A DNA stretch of 64,000 bases from assembly GCF_005484945.1 (NCBI RefSeq), contig NZ_CP034035.1, positions 1,054,001-1,118,000 of the forward strand, in the 5' to 3' direction. Shown here in pieces: positions 57,061 to 64,000 of this stretch. This DNA is from Brenneria rubrifaciens. GTDB lineage: Bacteria > Pseudomonadota > Gammaproteobacteria > Enterobacterales > Enterobacteriaceae. Made by a program: the position numbers and the translations under genes. Numbering within the stretch: the first letter of the stretch is position 1; each line of letters starts with the position of its first letter. Under the pieces are notes generated by a model. It searched no databases. It saw nothing but the letters and a program-made list of their open reading frames with translations, and was not told where the DNA came from.

Positions 57061-58263
57061 ATGTCCTATGCTGATAAAGGCATGGCCCGCGTTGGAGATA
57101 ACCTGCTGAAACAGGTTAGCCTGCCTGCGCTGGTACTGCATCAACGGGCGCTGAATCATAATCTGCGCTGGATGCAGAATTATGCTAACCAACATCGGGC
57201 GCAACTGGCGCCACACGGAAAAACCACCATGGCCCCGGCGCTTTTTCAGCGCCAGTTAGCACATGGGGCGTGGGGGATTACGCTGGCGACGGCGGTACAA
57301 AGCTCAGTAGCTTATGATCACGGCGTGCGGCGAATTTTAATGGCCAATCAGTTGGTCGGCGAACCCAATATGGCGATTATCGCCGGGCTGCTGGAGCAGG
57401 GCGGGCTGGAGTTTCATTGTCTGGTGGAAAACCCGGACAACGTGCGGGCGCTGGGGGATTATTTTGGCGCTCAGGGACAACAGTTGAACGTGATGCTGGA
57501 AATTGGCGTGCCGCATGGTCGCTGCGGTTGTCGAACCGGGCGACAGATTCAGGCGGTGCTGGACGTTATCGATGCATCACCCGCGCTGGTGTTGACGGGA
57601 ATAGAAGGCTACGAAGGGGTGATCCACGGCGAGCAACCGGAAAGCGCGATCCGGGATTTTGCCGCCTATCTGGTGGATACCGCCGTGTCGCTACAGGCGC
57701 AGGGAAAATTTGGCGTCAGCCATCCCTATGTCACCGCGTCTGGGTCAGCCTGGTACGATCTGATTGCCAGCGAGTTTGCGCGTTTGCGGGCGAATACGCA
57801 GTTCGTTCCGTTGTTGCGGCCGGGGTGTTATCTGGTTCACGATCATGGATTGTATAAAGTGGCGCAGGCCGGCGTATTGCATCGTCACCCGGAGATGGAT
57901 AGCGCATTGCAGCCAGCGATGGAAGTGTGGGCGCATGTGCAATCTCTGCCGGAAGCGGGATGCGCCATTATCGCGCTGGGTAAACGAGATATCGCCTTTG
58001 ACGCCGGGTATCCCGAACCGCTGCGTCACTATCCCATAGGCGAGGGCGATCGTGCTGCAGTGGTATTCGGGCCGGATTACCACATCACGGCAATGATGGA
58101 TCAGCACGCTTTTTTGCGAATTCCGGCGGAACATGGTCTGCGTGTTGGCGATATTATCGCGTTTGGCGCTTCTCATCCCTGCCTGACGTTTGATAAATGG
58201 CGCCAGATCGGTCTGGTGGATGATGAGTTAAACGTGATCGAGATTATGCCGACATTTTTCTGA
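57061..58263 (+). CDS. D-threonine aldolase / D-serine dehydratase-like PLP enzyme
   Basis: 400 residues from the ATG at 57061, which has GGAG at seven bases; the longer frame from 56905 is not supported. Fold-type III PLP protein (alanine racemase N-terminal barrel): the PLP Lys is Lys54 in APHGKTTMAP, and the C-terminal motif SHPCLTFDKW carries His372 and Cys374, which bind Zn in DSD1-type enzymes. It probably cleaves or deaminates a D-hydroxy amino acid. The exact substrate is unknown. It sits between purC and yeaL/tmcA, where E. coli has other genes. Confidence 0.87.
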   Translation: MSYADKGMARVGDNLLKQVSLPALVLHQRALNHNLRWMQNYANQHRAQLAPHGKTTMAPALFQRQLAHGAWGITLATAVQSSVAYDHGVRRILMANQLVGEPNMAIIAGLLEQGGLEFHCLVENPDNVRALGDYFGAQGQQLNVMLEIGVPHGRCGCRTGRQIQAVLDVIDASPALVLTGIEGYEGVIHGEQPESAIRDFAAYLVDTAVSLQAQGKFGVSHPYVTASGSAWYDLIASEFARLRANTQFVPLLRPGCYLVHDHGLYKVAQAGVLHRHPEMDSALQPAMEVWAHVQSLPEAGCAIIALGKRDIAFDAGYPEPLRHYPIGEGDRAAVVFGPDYHITAMMDQHAFLRIPAEHGLRVGDIIAFGASHPCLTFDKWRQIGLVDDELNVIEIMPTFF

Positions 58264-58466
58264 CGCCATTGTGCCCAGAGGATGGCTTTTGGTGATACCT
58301 CTTCTGTTCAACATAGGAGGGATCACGCTTTACGTTTCCATCGCAATGCGGCCCGAAAAACGCTCAGCCGGTAACTTTTGAGTCATGTTGTCTGGTGCTA
58401 ACATTCGCCGCTTGCGCGTATGCCACCGTTAATGATTTTTCCCCGATTCATGGGCAAGGACCTTTC

Positions 58467-58919
58467 ATGGCCTATTTTGATCCAACGTTGTTAATTTTAC
58501 TGGCGCTGGCCGGGCTTGGCGTCATCAGCCATAACATGACGGTTACGCTGGCCATCCTGATTTTACTGATCGTGCGGATTACGCCGCTGAATCTTTATTT
58601 CCCGTGGGTGGAGAAATACGGCCTGAGTATTGGCATCGTCATTCTTACTGTTGGCGTCATGGCCCCTATCGCCAGCGGAAAGATTACCGCCAGCGAGGTG
58701 ATGCAATCGTTTCTGCACTGGAAATCGCTGCTGGCGATTTTGATCGGCGTGGCGGTGTCGTGGCTGGGCGGGCGTGGTGTTTCCCTGATGAGCCATCAGC
58801 CCTCCGTGGTGGCGGGCCTGCTGGTCGGCACGGTGATGGGCGTCGCCCTGTTCCGTGGGATCCCCGTCGGGCCGTTGATTGCCGCCGGCCTGCTTTCCCT
58901 GCTGATTGGCAAAACCTGA
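58467..58919 (+). CDS. yeaL: DUF441 membrane protein YeaL
   Basis: 150 residues from the ATG at 58467 with AAGGA upstream; a 24-residue in-frame extension is rejected. Four or five hydrophobic segments, with [10 protein letters not shown] and [12 protein letters not shown] typical of the UPF0756/DUF441 family. Function unknown. 17 bases before tmcA, so probably co-transcribed. Confidence 0.92.
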   Translation: MAYFDPTLLILLALAGLGVISHNMTVTLAILILLIVRITPLNLYFPWVEKYGLSIGIVILTVGVMAPIASGKITASEVMQSFLHWKSLLAILIGVAVSWLGGRGVSLMSHQPSVVAGLLVGTVMGVALFRGIPVGPLIAAGLLSLLIGKT

Positions 58920-58936
58920 TTTTCCCGGTGAACGGT

Positions 58937-61003
58937 ATGTCCTGTGATTTTATCCGCAGTCAATACCAGCAGCAATGCTATGGCGTTCGCCGTCTTCTGA
59001 CCATCAGCGGGGAAGCGGACTGGAGTGCGCGGCAGGCTTTGGCGCTCAGCGCCTTGTCGCAGGAGGAGTGGTTGTGGATCAGCGATCGTGCGCCGGATGG
59101 CGTGACCGCATTACCTGCCGGTAAAGTCAGAACACTACTCGGGCGTGAACGCGGTCATGTGGTCTTTGACGCCCGACGGGGACTGGATGTTGAGGCGCTG
59201 GCGATGCTGGCAGGGACGCTAAAGGCAGGAAGCCATCTGCTGTTGCTGGTTCCGCCGTGGCGGGAATGGCCGGATTTGCCCGATGAGGATAGCCTGCGCT
59301 GGAGTGAACAACCACAGCCGATCGCTACGCCGCACTTTGTTGTTCATTTCCAGCGGCAATTGCTTGCCGATGATGAGGTGACTATCTGGCGCCAGGGACA
59401 AGAGTTGGTCATCAGACCGCTGGCTTCACGTCCCCATTGGCGGCCCGCCAGCGGGGAACCTACCGCCCGGCAGCAACATATTCTGGCCCAGTTGTGCGCT
59501 GCCCGGCGGGGCGTCTATGTGATCACCGCGCCGCGCGGACGTGGAAAATCGTCGTTGGCGGGCATGTTGACGCAACGCTGCGCCGGGCCTTGCTGGATAA
59601 CGGCGCCATCCCGTTCCGCGACGGATGTGCTGCAACGCTACGCCCGTAGTGACGCACGGTTCTGGGCGCCGGATGCGCTGCTTGAATATTGCCGCCTTAA
59701 TCCGCTACCGCAAATTGACTGGCTGTTGATTGATGAAGCCGCCGCGATCCCGTCTTTCGTTCTGAACGCGCTGCTCAAATATTTTCCGCGCATCCTTATG
59801 ACGACCACGGTGCAAGGATATGAAGGCACCGGGCGCGGGTTTTTGCTGAAGTTTTGTGCGGCGTTGCCGCGGTGGCAGGCATTTACCCTGGATGAACCCT
59901 TGCGCTGGGCTAATCACGATCCGCTGGAGCGCGTGCTGGACCATGCGCTGCTGTTTGCCGAACCGCCATCGTTTAACATGCCTTTGGCGCTGACGGAAAA
60001 GGCGTTACCGGCGCGTGAGATCCGGGAGGAAAGGGCTGATGACTGGCTGCGTCAGCCGCAACGGATGCAACAATGTTATGCGCTGTTGTGCAGTGCGCAT
60101 TATCGTACCTCGCCGCTCGATTTACGCCGCCTGCTGGATGCGCCCGGTATGCATGTCTATAGCGCCGGCGTATCGGGTGACATAAGTGGCATTCTGTGGA
60201 TGGTGGACGAAGGGGGGGTATCCCCCGAACTGGCACATGAGATATGGGCCGGACGGCGCCGTCCGCGTGGCAATCTGGTGGCGCAATCTCTGGCGGCCCA
60301 CGGTGGGCAATGGACTGCGCCGATGCTCCGCTCGCGGCGTATCAGCCGTATTGCAATCGCCGCCGTTTACCGGCGGCAGGGTATCGGGCAGGCCCTGATC
60401 GGGCATGGGAAACTGACGGCGCAATCACAGGCGTTGGATTATCTGTCGGTGAGTTTTGGTTATCAGCCGGATCTGTGGGCGTTCTGGCAAGCCTGTGGTT
60501 TTCAACTGGTGCGCGTTGGCAGCCATCTTGAGGCCAGCAGCGGCTGTTACAGTGCGATGGCGCTACTGCCATTAAGCGCGGCGGGGCGGCAATTGACAGG
60601 ACAAGGCGTGAAGCAACTGGCGCGGGATTGGTTCTGGCTGCGTCGCCTTATTCCGCTGGATTTGCCATTGCCGCTGAATGAAGGCGCCGAGCTGGATGAA
60701 GAGGACTGGCGCACGCTGGCAGGGTTCGCTTTTGCCAGCCGGCCGATGGAATCGTGTTATGCGGCGCTGTGCCGATTGGTTTCTCATTCCCGGTTAGCGT
60801 TGCCGGCATTGCGCCTGCTGGTTGAAAAACAACTCGATAAGGAACTGTTCGTAGCAACGCTCCGAGTGCCGGGGAAAAAGGCGCTGCTGCGGCAATGGCG
60901 CGAGGAAACCGCCACCGCGTTGCGCGATAGCGATTTGCCTGCCTGCCGGCATTGGCGGAATTGGGTGCGAAATGAAAGACGCTGCGGGGATGGGGCGGAT
61001 TAG
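58937..61003 (+). CDS. tmcA: tRNA(Met) cytidine acetyltransferase
   Basis: 688 residues from the ATG at 58937; the long open frame upstream overlaps yeaL in another frame and is rejected. Makes N4-acetylcytidine at the wobble base of elongator tRNA(Met), using acetyl-CoA and ATP. DUF1726-like N-terminus, RNA-helicase-like module with Walker A APRGRGKS near 198-205 and DEAAAIP, then a GNAT domain with ISRIAIAAVYRRQGIGQALI, and a tRNA-binding C-terminus. The ribosome site is weak. Confidence 0.95.
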   Translation: MSCDFIRSQYQQQCYGVRRLLTISGEADWSARQALALSALSQEEWLWISDRAPDGVTALPAGKVRTLLGRERGHVVFDARRGLDVEALAMLAGTLKAGSHLLLLVPPWREWPDLPDEDSLRWSEQPQPIATPHFVVHFQRQLLADDEVTIWRQGQELVIRPLASRPHWRPASGEPTARQQHILAQLCAARRGVYVITAPRGRGKSSLAGMLTQRCAGPCWITAPSRSATDVLQRYARSDARFWAPDALLEYCRLNPLPQIDWLLIDEAAAIPSFVLNALLKYFPRILMTTTVQGYEGTGRGFLLKFCAALPRWQAFTLDEPLRWANHDPLERVLDHALLFAEPPSFNMPLALTEKALPAREIREERADDWLRQPQRMQQCYALLCSAHYRTSPLDLRRLLDAPGMHVYSAGVSGDISGILWMVDEGGVSPELAHEIWAGRRRPRGNLVAQSLAAHGGQWTAPMLRSRRISRIAIAAVYRRQGIGQALIGHGKLTAQSQALDYLSVSFGYQPDLWAFWQACGFQLVRVGSHLEASSGCYSAMALLPLSAAGRQLTGQGVKQLARDWFWLRRLIPLDLPLPLNEGAELDEEDWRTLAGFAFASRPMESCYAALCRLVSHSRLALPALRLLVEKQLDKELFVATLRVPGKKALLRQWREETATALRDSDLPACRHWRNWVRNERRCGDGAD

Positions 61004-61030
61004 CGGTTATTCCGCCGCCGCACTCCGATT

Positions 61031-61222
61031 TCAGGGTTTTTTCTGCGGCCCGTCATCCTCTTCGTCATCCCATTTATCGTTATTGTCACGATGAGGCGGG
61101 AGTTTCGGTTTGTTGAGCAGAAAGCCAGTGTGATCAACATTGCGCAGTTCTTTAATACCGTTGATCAACATACCTATCAGGATAATCAGGATTATCCACC
61201 AGTAATCAGCCAGCCATGCCAT
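61031..61222 (-). CDS. ypfN: UPF0370 membrane protein YpfN
   Basis: 63 residues: one N-terminal transmembrane helix ([21 protein letters not shown]), then a hydrophilic acidic tail ending [12 protein letters not shown]. Matches E. coli YpfN; function unknown. Two bases after the M15 peptidase gene on the same strand, so in the yffB-dapE unit. Confidence 0.93.
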   Translation of the reverse strand: MAWLADYWWIILIILIGMLINGIKELRNVDHTGFLLNKPKLPPHRDNNDKWDDEEDDGPQKKP

Positions 61223-61224
61223 GA

Positions 61225-61899
61225 TTAAGCTCCATCAACATTATGAATAAAGCGGGTAAACAGATACGGCAGGTGTTCGCATAACCAGTCGGAACCGGCG
61301 ATATCCTCACCTTGCCAGGCGGAACGAATAATGTCAGACGTAAGCTGCCCTTCCGCATACTGCGCTAATGGATAGTAGCTGATGTGCCAGAGTTCTGCCG
61401 CGACGCCGCCGAGATCGTGAGCATAGGGACGATAAAACCCGTACTCGTGCATATGCTGACTCAGCCAGGCATTGAGGGGCGCAAAGTAACCGCCGGCCTC
61501 GAATTCCCAGGGTTCCAGCCGCAATTTTTCTCCTTCGGGCAATAACGTCGGATCATAAATATCCAGATCGCTGCCCCAGTGGTGCCGGCTGGCCCCAGGC
61601 ATGGCAGACCAGCGTAAAATCGCCTGGCAGCGCTCGCCTTCGCTCAGCGTCAGGACGTTTAGTGGCTTGCCATCGTTCCCCAGCACCGGGCGTTCCCCTC
61701 TGAATTTTCCATTCCAGATCAAGCGCTGGCGCTCAAAGTCACGAAAGGTACTGGCGGGTTGCAAAGCAAACCCCTGCTGGGCTGCGGCGCGCTGCATCGC
61801 CTGAAATGCGAGGATGGTTTCAGGATGCAGACGATGATGGCCACTTAATGTGGTCAGATGCGTGTCGCTTTTACCGGTTAACATGGCATGCGTCATCAT
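61225..61899 (-). CDS. M15-family peptidase (D,D/L,D-carboxypeptidase-like)
   Basis: 224 residues from the ATG at 61899, which overlaps the dapE stop as ATGA; a longer frame from 61968 would run back into dapE. Zinc-site motifs of the VanY/LdcB group: [11 protein letters not shown] (first His and Asp) and [10 protein letters not shown] (Glu and second His). No signal peptide, so it may act in the cytoplasm, perhaps on recycled muropeptides. The coupling to dapE links it to diaminopimelate supply. Not found at this position in E. coli. Confidence 0.85.
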   Translation of the reverse strand: MMTHAMLTGKSDTHLTTLSGHHRLHPETILAFQAMQRAAAQQGFALQPASTFRDFERQRLIWNGKFRGERPVLGNDGKPLNVLTLSEGERCQAILRWSAMPGASRHHWGSDLDIYDPTLLPEGEKLRLEPWEFEAGGYFAPLNAWLSQHMHEYGFYRPYAHDLGGVAAELWHISYYPLAQYAEGQLTSDIIRSAWQGEDIAGSDWLCEHLPYLFTRFIHNVDGA

Positions 61900-63023
61900 G
61901 CGATTAATTGCTCCATAACGCGCTGATACATTCGGCTTAACAACTGTAAGTCCGCCGCGCTGACGCATTCGTCCACTTTGTGGATGGTGGCGTTGACCGG
62001 GCCGAGTTCGACCACCTGCGCCCCCATGCAGGCGATGAAGCGTCCGTCGGATGTGCCGCCGTTGGTCAGCAACATGGGTGTCACTTCATTGTAATGTTCA
62101 ACGGCGTTAACCACAGCGTCAATCAGTTCGCCACAGGGCGTCAGAAAGGGCTGACCGGAAAGATACCAATCGATAGTGTAATTCAACTGGTGGCGATCAA
62201 ACAGTTCGGCAACGCGTTGTTTGATGCGTTCATCCGTCAGTTCCGTACTGAAACGGAAATTGAACTGTACCGATAATTCCCCCGGAATGACGTTATTGCT
62301 GCCGGTTCCTGCCTGAATGTTGGCGATTTGCATGCTGGTGGGCGGGAAGAATTCATTTCCCTGATCCCACTCTGTCGCGACCAGTTCATTCAGCGCGGGT
62401 ATGGCGCGGTGTACCGGATTATCCGCCAGATGCGGGTAGGCGACATGTCCCTGCACGCCCTGAACCTGCAAATTGGCGGTGATGGAACCACGACGGCCGT
62501 TTTTTACCACGTCACCCACCACCGCGGTGCTGGAAGGTTCTCCGACCAGACAATAATCCAGCCGCTCGTTACGCGCCATCAGCGCCTCCACCACTTTGAC
62601 CGTGCCATTAACGCAACTGGCTTCTTCATCCGAGGTGATCAGAAAGGCTAAACGTCCCTGGTGCTCGGGATTGGCGGCAACAAACCGTTCAGCCGCAATC
62701 ACCATTGCGGCCAGCGACCCTTTCATGTCCGCCGCGCCGCGCCCATATAACATGCCGTCGCGGATGGTGGGTTCAAAAGGAGGGAACTGCCAGCGGCTTT
62801 CGTCACCGCTGGGCACCACATCGGTATGTCCGGCAAACGCGAGGGTTTTCCCGGTTCCGCGCCATGCCCAGAAATTCTGCGTATCGCCGAAGTTCATGGG
62901 TTCGATGGTGAAACCGTTGGCGTGCAGACGTTCAATCATGAGTGCCTGACAGCCTTCATCATTTGGACTGAGGGAAGGGCGTTTAATCAACTGTTGAGCG
63001 AGTTCGATGACCGGACAAGACAC
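61896..63023 (-). CDS. dapE: Succinyl-diaminopimelate desuccinylase
   Basis: 375 residues, the E. coli length, from GTG at 63023 (VSCPVIEL), which follows the yffB stop by one base; upstream extension rejected. M20 dizinc enzyme releasing LL-diaminopimelate. Ligands: His in AFAGHTDVV, bridging Asp in GRGAADMKG, Glu pair in SDEEAS, Glu in GEPSS and His in [10 protein letters not shown]. Confidence 0.97.
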   Translation of the reverse strand: MSCPVIELAQQLIKRPSLSPNDEGCQALMIERLHANGFTIEPMNFGDTQNFWAWRGTGKTLAFAGHTDVVPSGDESRWQFPPFEPTIRDGMLYGRGAADMKGSLAAMVIAAERFVAANPEHQGRLAFLITSDEEASCVNGTVKVVEALMARNERLDYCLVGEPSSTAVVGDVVKNGRRGSITANLQVQGVQGHVAYPHLADNPVHRAIPALNELVATEWDQGNEFFPPTSMQIANIQAGTGSNNVIPGELSVQFNFRFSTELTDERIKQRVAELFDRHQLNYTIDWYLSGQPFLTPCGELIDAVVNAVEHYNEVTPMLLTNGGTSDGRFIACMGAQVVELGPVNATIHKVDECVSAADLQLLSRMYQRVMEQLIA

Positions 63024-63024
63024 G

Positions 63025-63402
63025 TTATTTGTTCTCCGCAATAAATTTCTCATAGCTATCGGCACTGAAACCAAGCAGCGTTTTCTCATTTTCTGTCACT
63101 AACAAAGGGCGCTTGATCACGGCGGGATGTGCGAGCATCAGGGCTTTCGCTGCCGCGGCGCTCTGGTCGGTATGGCTATTGATGAGGTTTCGCTGCTCCT
63201 CGCTCAGTTTACGCCATGTTATTCCGCGCGTGTTGATAAGCGGCTGCCAGCCGATCAGATTAATAAAATGTTGCAGGTGTTGTGCGTCCAGTCCGTCTGC
63301 TCGATAGTCATGAAAGCGGTAATCGATGTGTTGCTCTTCCAGCCAGCGGCGGGCTTTTTTTATCGTGTCGCAGTTTTTGATGCCGTACATGGTCAGCGTC
63401 AT
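63025..63402 (-). CDS. yffB: ArsC-family protein YffB
   Basis: 125 residues. Spx/ArsC-like thioredoxin fold: [19 protein letters not shown] with the single active-site Cys, and IKRPLLV near the C-terminus with the binding Arg. Glutathione-dependent reductase suggested in other bacteria; role unknown. First gene of yffB-dapE-M15-ypfN. Confidence 0.95.
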   Translation of the reverse strand: MTLTMYGIKNCDTIKKARRWLEEQHIDYRFHDYRADGLDAQHLQHFINLIGWQPLINTRGITWRKLSEEQRNLINSHTDQSAAAAKALMLAHPAVIKRPLLVTENEKTLLGFSADSYEKFIAENK

Positions 63403-63578
63403 ATTGGTTAAAGTCCTTTCTGTTTATTGCAATTACATGATGGTCGTTGAGCGGCGCAGCTTGGGGTGGTGAGCCTGACATCGTGATAACCCAGCATGCC
63501 GAAAAAAAACGGTGAGATCTACAATGAAGTAAATGGCAGGGATGAGCGACTGTACGCTTTTTATACTTTAAGAAGACT

Positions 63579-63607
63579 TTTACCTGCTCAAAAAGTGTGC
63601 GTATAAT
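63579..63607 (+). promoter_or_regulatory. ypfM promoter
   Basis: TTTACC (63579-63584), 17-base spacer, TATAAT (63602-63607). It lies 29 bases before the ypfM start and on the plus strand, divergent from yffB. Confidence 0.75.
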
Positions 63608-63636
63608 GCGCCGCCGTTAATTATTGAGAGGTTCAC

Positions 63637-63696
63637 ATGATAGAAGTAGAAGTGGGTCATTGGAAAGATTTTATCGAAGCGATGTTACGTAAATAA
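63637..63696 (+). CDS. ypfM: Small protein YpfM (19 aa)
   Basis: Nineteen codons starting ATG ATA GAA GTA with GAGAGG upstream, ending TAA. The product MIEVEVGHWKDFIEAMLRK closely resembles the E. coli small protein YpfM (same length, same WKDFIE and MLRK core), encoded at the same place beside yffB. A promoter lies 29 bases before it and a terminator 57 bases after it. Function unknown; possibly an amphipathic helix. Confidence 0.92.
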   Translation: MIEVEVGHWKDFIEAMLRK

Positions 63697-64000
63697 TTAT
63701 TAAATGTTATGCCCGCCATTGCAAACCAGGAACCAAGTACGCTGACGAAATAAGGCGGTATTGATTATCGATACCGCCTCATTTTTGTAGAAAATGAGGA
63801 AACTTGAGTAAATAAATAAGGCTATTTTATTTTTATATTTAAATCAGTATGTTGAGTTTTTTTCTACTTTGACTTGTGGCTTAAGTCCATTTTAGGTCGG
63901 TTTTAGTGTAGAAATGGGGAACAGCTCGCGACGTATTATTCTCCGTGTACCTTTTCCTGTGTCTGAAGATAGCCCTCTTTCAGATAACCAATGTGTGTGG
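63697..64000. other. Region after ypfM to the window end
   Basis: 304 bases. Apart from the terminator at 63754-63786 it is AT-rich sequence without a recognised ORF or RNA. It may be the upstream region of the next gene. Confidence 0.5.
63754..63786 (+). terminator. ypfM terminator
   Basis: GGCGGTAT (63754-63761) pairs with ATACCGCC (63771-63778), followed by TCATTTTT. Clear intrinsic terminator of the short ypfM transcript. Confidence 0.85.

Noticed and set aside
56560..57216. 218-codon reverse frame across purC and the PLP enzyme start
   Set aside because: It overlaps two real genes, and its composition is that of an antisense frame.
58604..58936. N-terminal extension of TmcA
   Set aside because: It overlaps most of yeaL in another frame; the TmcA family start lies at 58937.

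Overview
The window is chromosomal DNA of an enterobacterium (order Enterobacterales). Almost every housekeeping protein reads as a close relative of its Escherichia coli counterpart (NrdA/NrdB, GyrA, RcsBCD, MenFDHBCE, Hda with a CTG start, the 19-residue YpfM). The accessory genes, the speG position and the intergenic repeats suggest the soft-rot/tree-pathogen family Pectobacteriaceae (Brenneria, Dickeya, Pectobacterium type) rather than E. coli itself. That family assignment is an inference from recognised sequence. No tRNA, rRNA, prophage, transposase or CRISPR array was found by eye.

Layout. (1) 0.1-6.0 kb, accessory: an unrecognised small protein, then an ABC importer of the nitrate/sulfonate/taurine type (ATPase, permease, NMT1-like binding protein), an amidase-signature hydrolase, paired terminators, and a regulator that joins a MerR-type DNA-binding domain to an isochorismatase-like domain lacking the catalytic Cys and Lys. 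(2) 6.0-20.3 kb, conserved: yfaE-nrdB-nrdA with a DnaA/NrdR-type control region, ubiG, gyrA, rcsC, rcsB, rcsD. (3) 20.3-30.9 kb: a YbjJ-like MFS protein directly upstream of rcsD, the complete menFDHBCE menaquinone operon, yfaZ and yfaY. (4) 31.0-38.4 kb: copC/copD, then the cnoX-ybbO-tesA / ybbA-ybbP block, in which tesA and ybbA overlap head-to-head, and speG. (5) 38.5-45.2 kb, accessory iron island: a TonB-dependent receptor and a siderophore-type binding protein, then an oppositely oriented operon of two PstS-like binding-fold proteins without signal peptides plus an RpiR/SIS regulator. Fur-box-like sites precede both transcription units, and no inner-membrane permease or ATPase is present. 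(6) 45.2-64.0 kb, conserved: purMN / upp-uraA, hda, yfgD-bepA, bcp-gcvR, dapA-bamC-purC, a fold-III PLP amino-acid lyase, yeaL, tmcA, ypfN, an M15 peptidase coupled to dapE, yffB and ypfM.

How parts fit. Nucleotide supply (nrd, purMN, purC, upp, uraA) and replication control (DnaA boxes at nrdA, Hda) occur together. The Rcs phosphorelay is complete. The men operon encodes every step from chorismate to DHNA-CoA except the late thioesterase and MenA/UbiE-type steps. The first cluster looks like a self-contained import-and-hydrolyse pathway for an unknown amide with its own sensor.

Recurring theme. A modular palindromic repeat of about 72 bp, terminator-like, recurs in at least seven intergenic places: after the amidase, between nrdA and nrdB, in the upp leader, after upp, after hda, and as a 3.5-copy tandem array plus a solo copy in the gcvR-dapA divergent promoter region. 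The most interesting candidates are the MerR/pseudo-hydrolase regulator with its cluster, the leaderless binding-protein/RpiR operon under a Fur-like site, this repeat family, and a 16-bp tandem duplication over the rcsB start codon that creates an overlapping upstream ORF.
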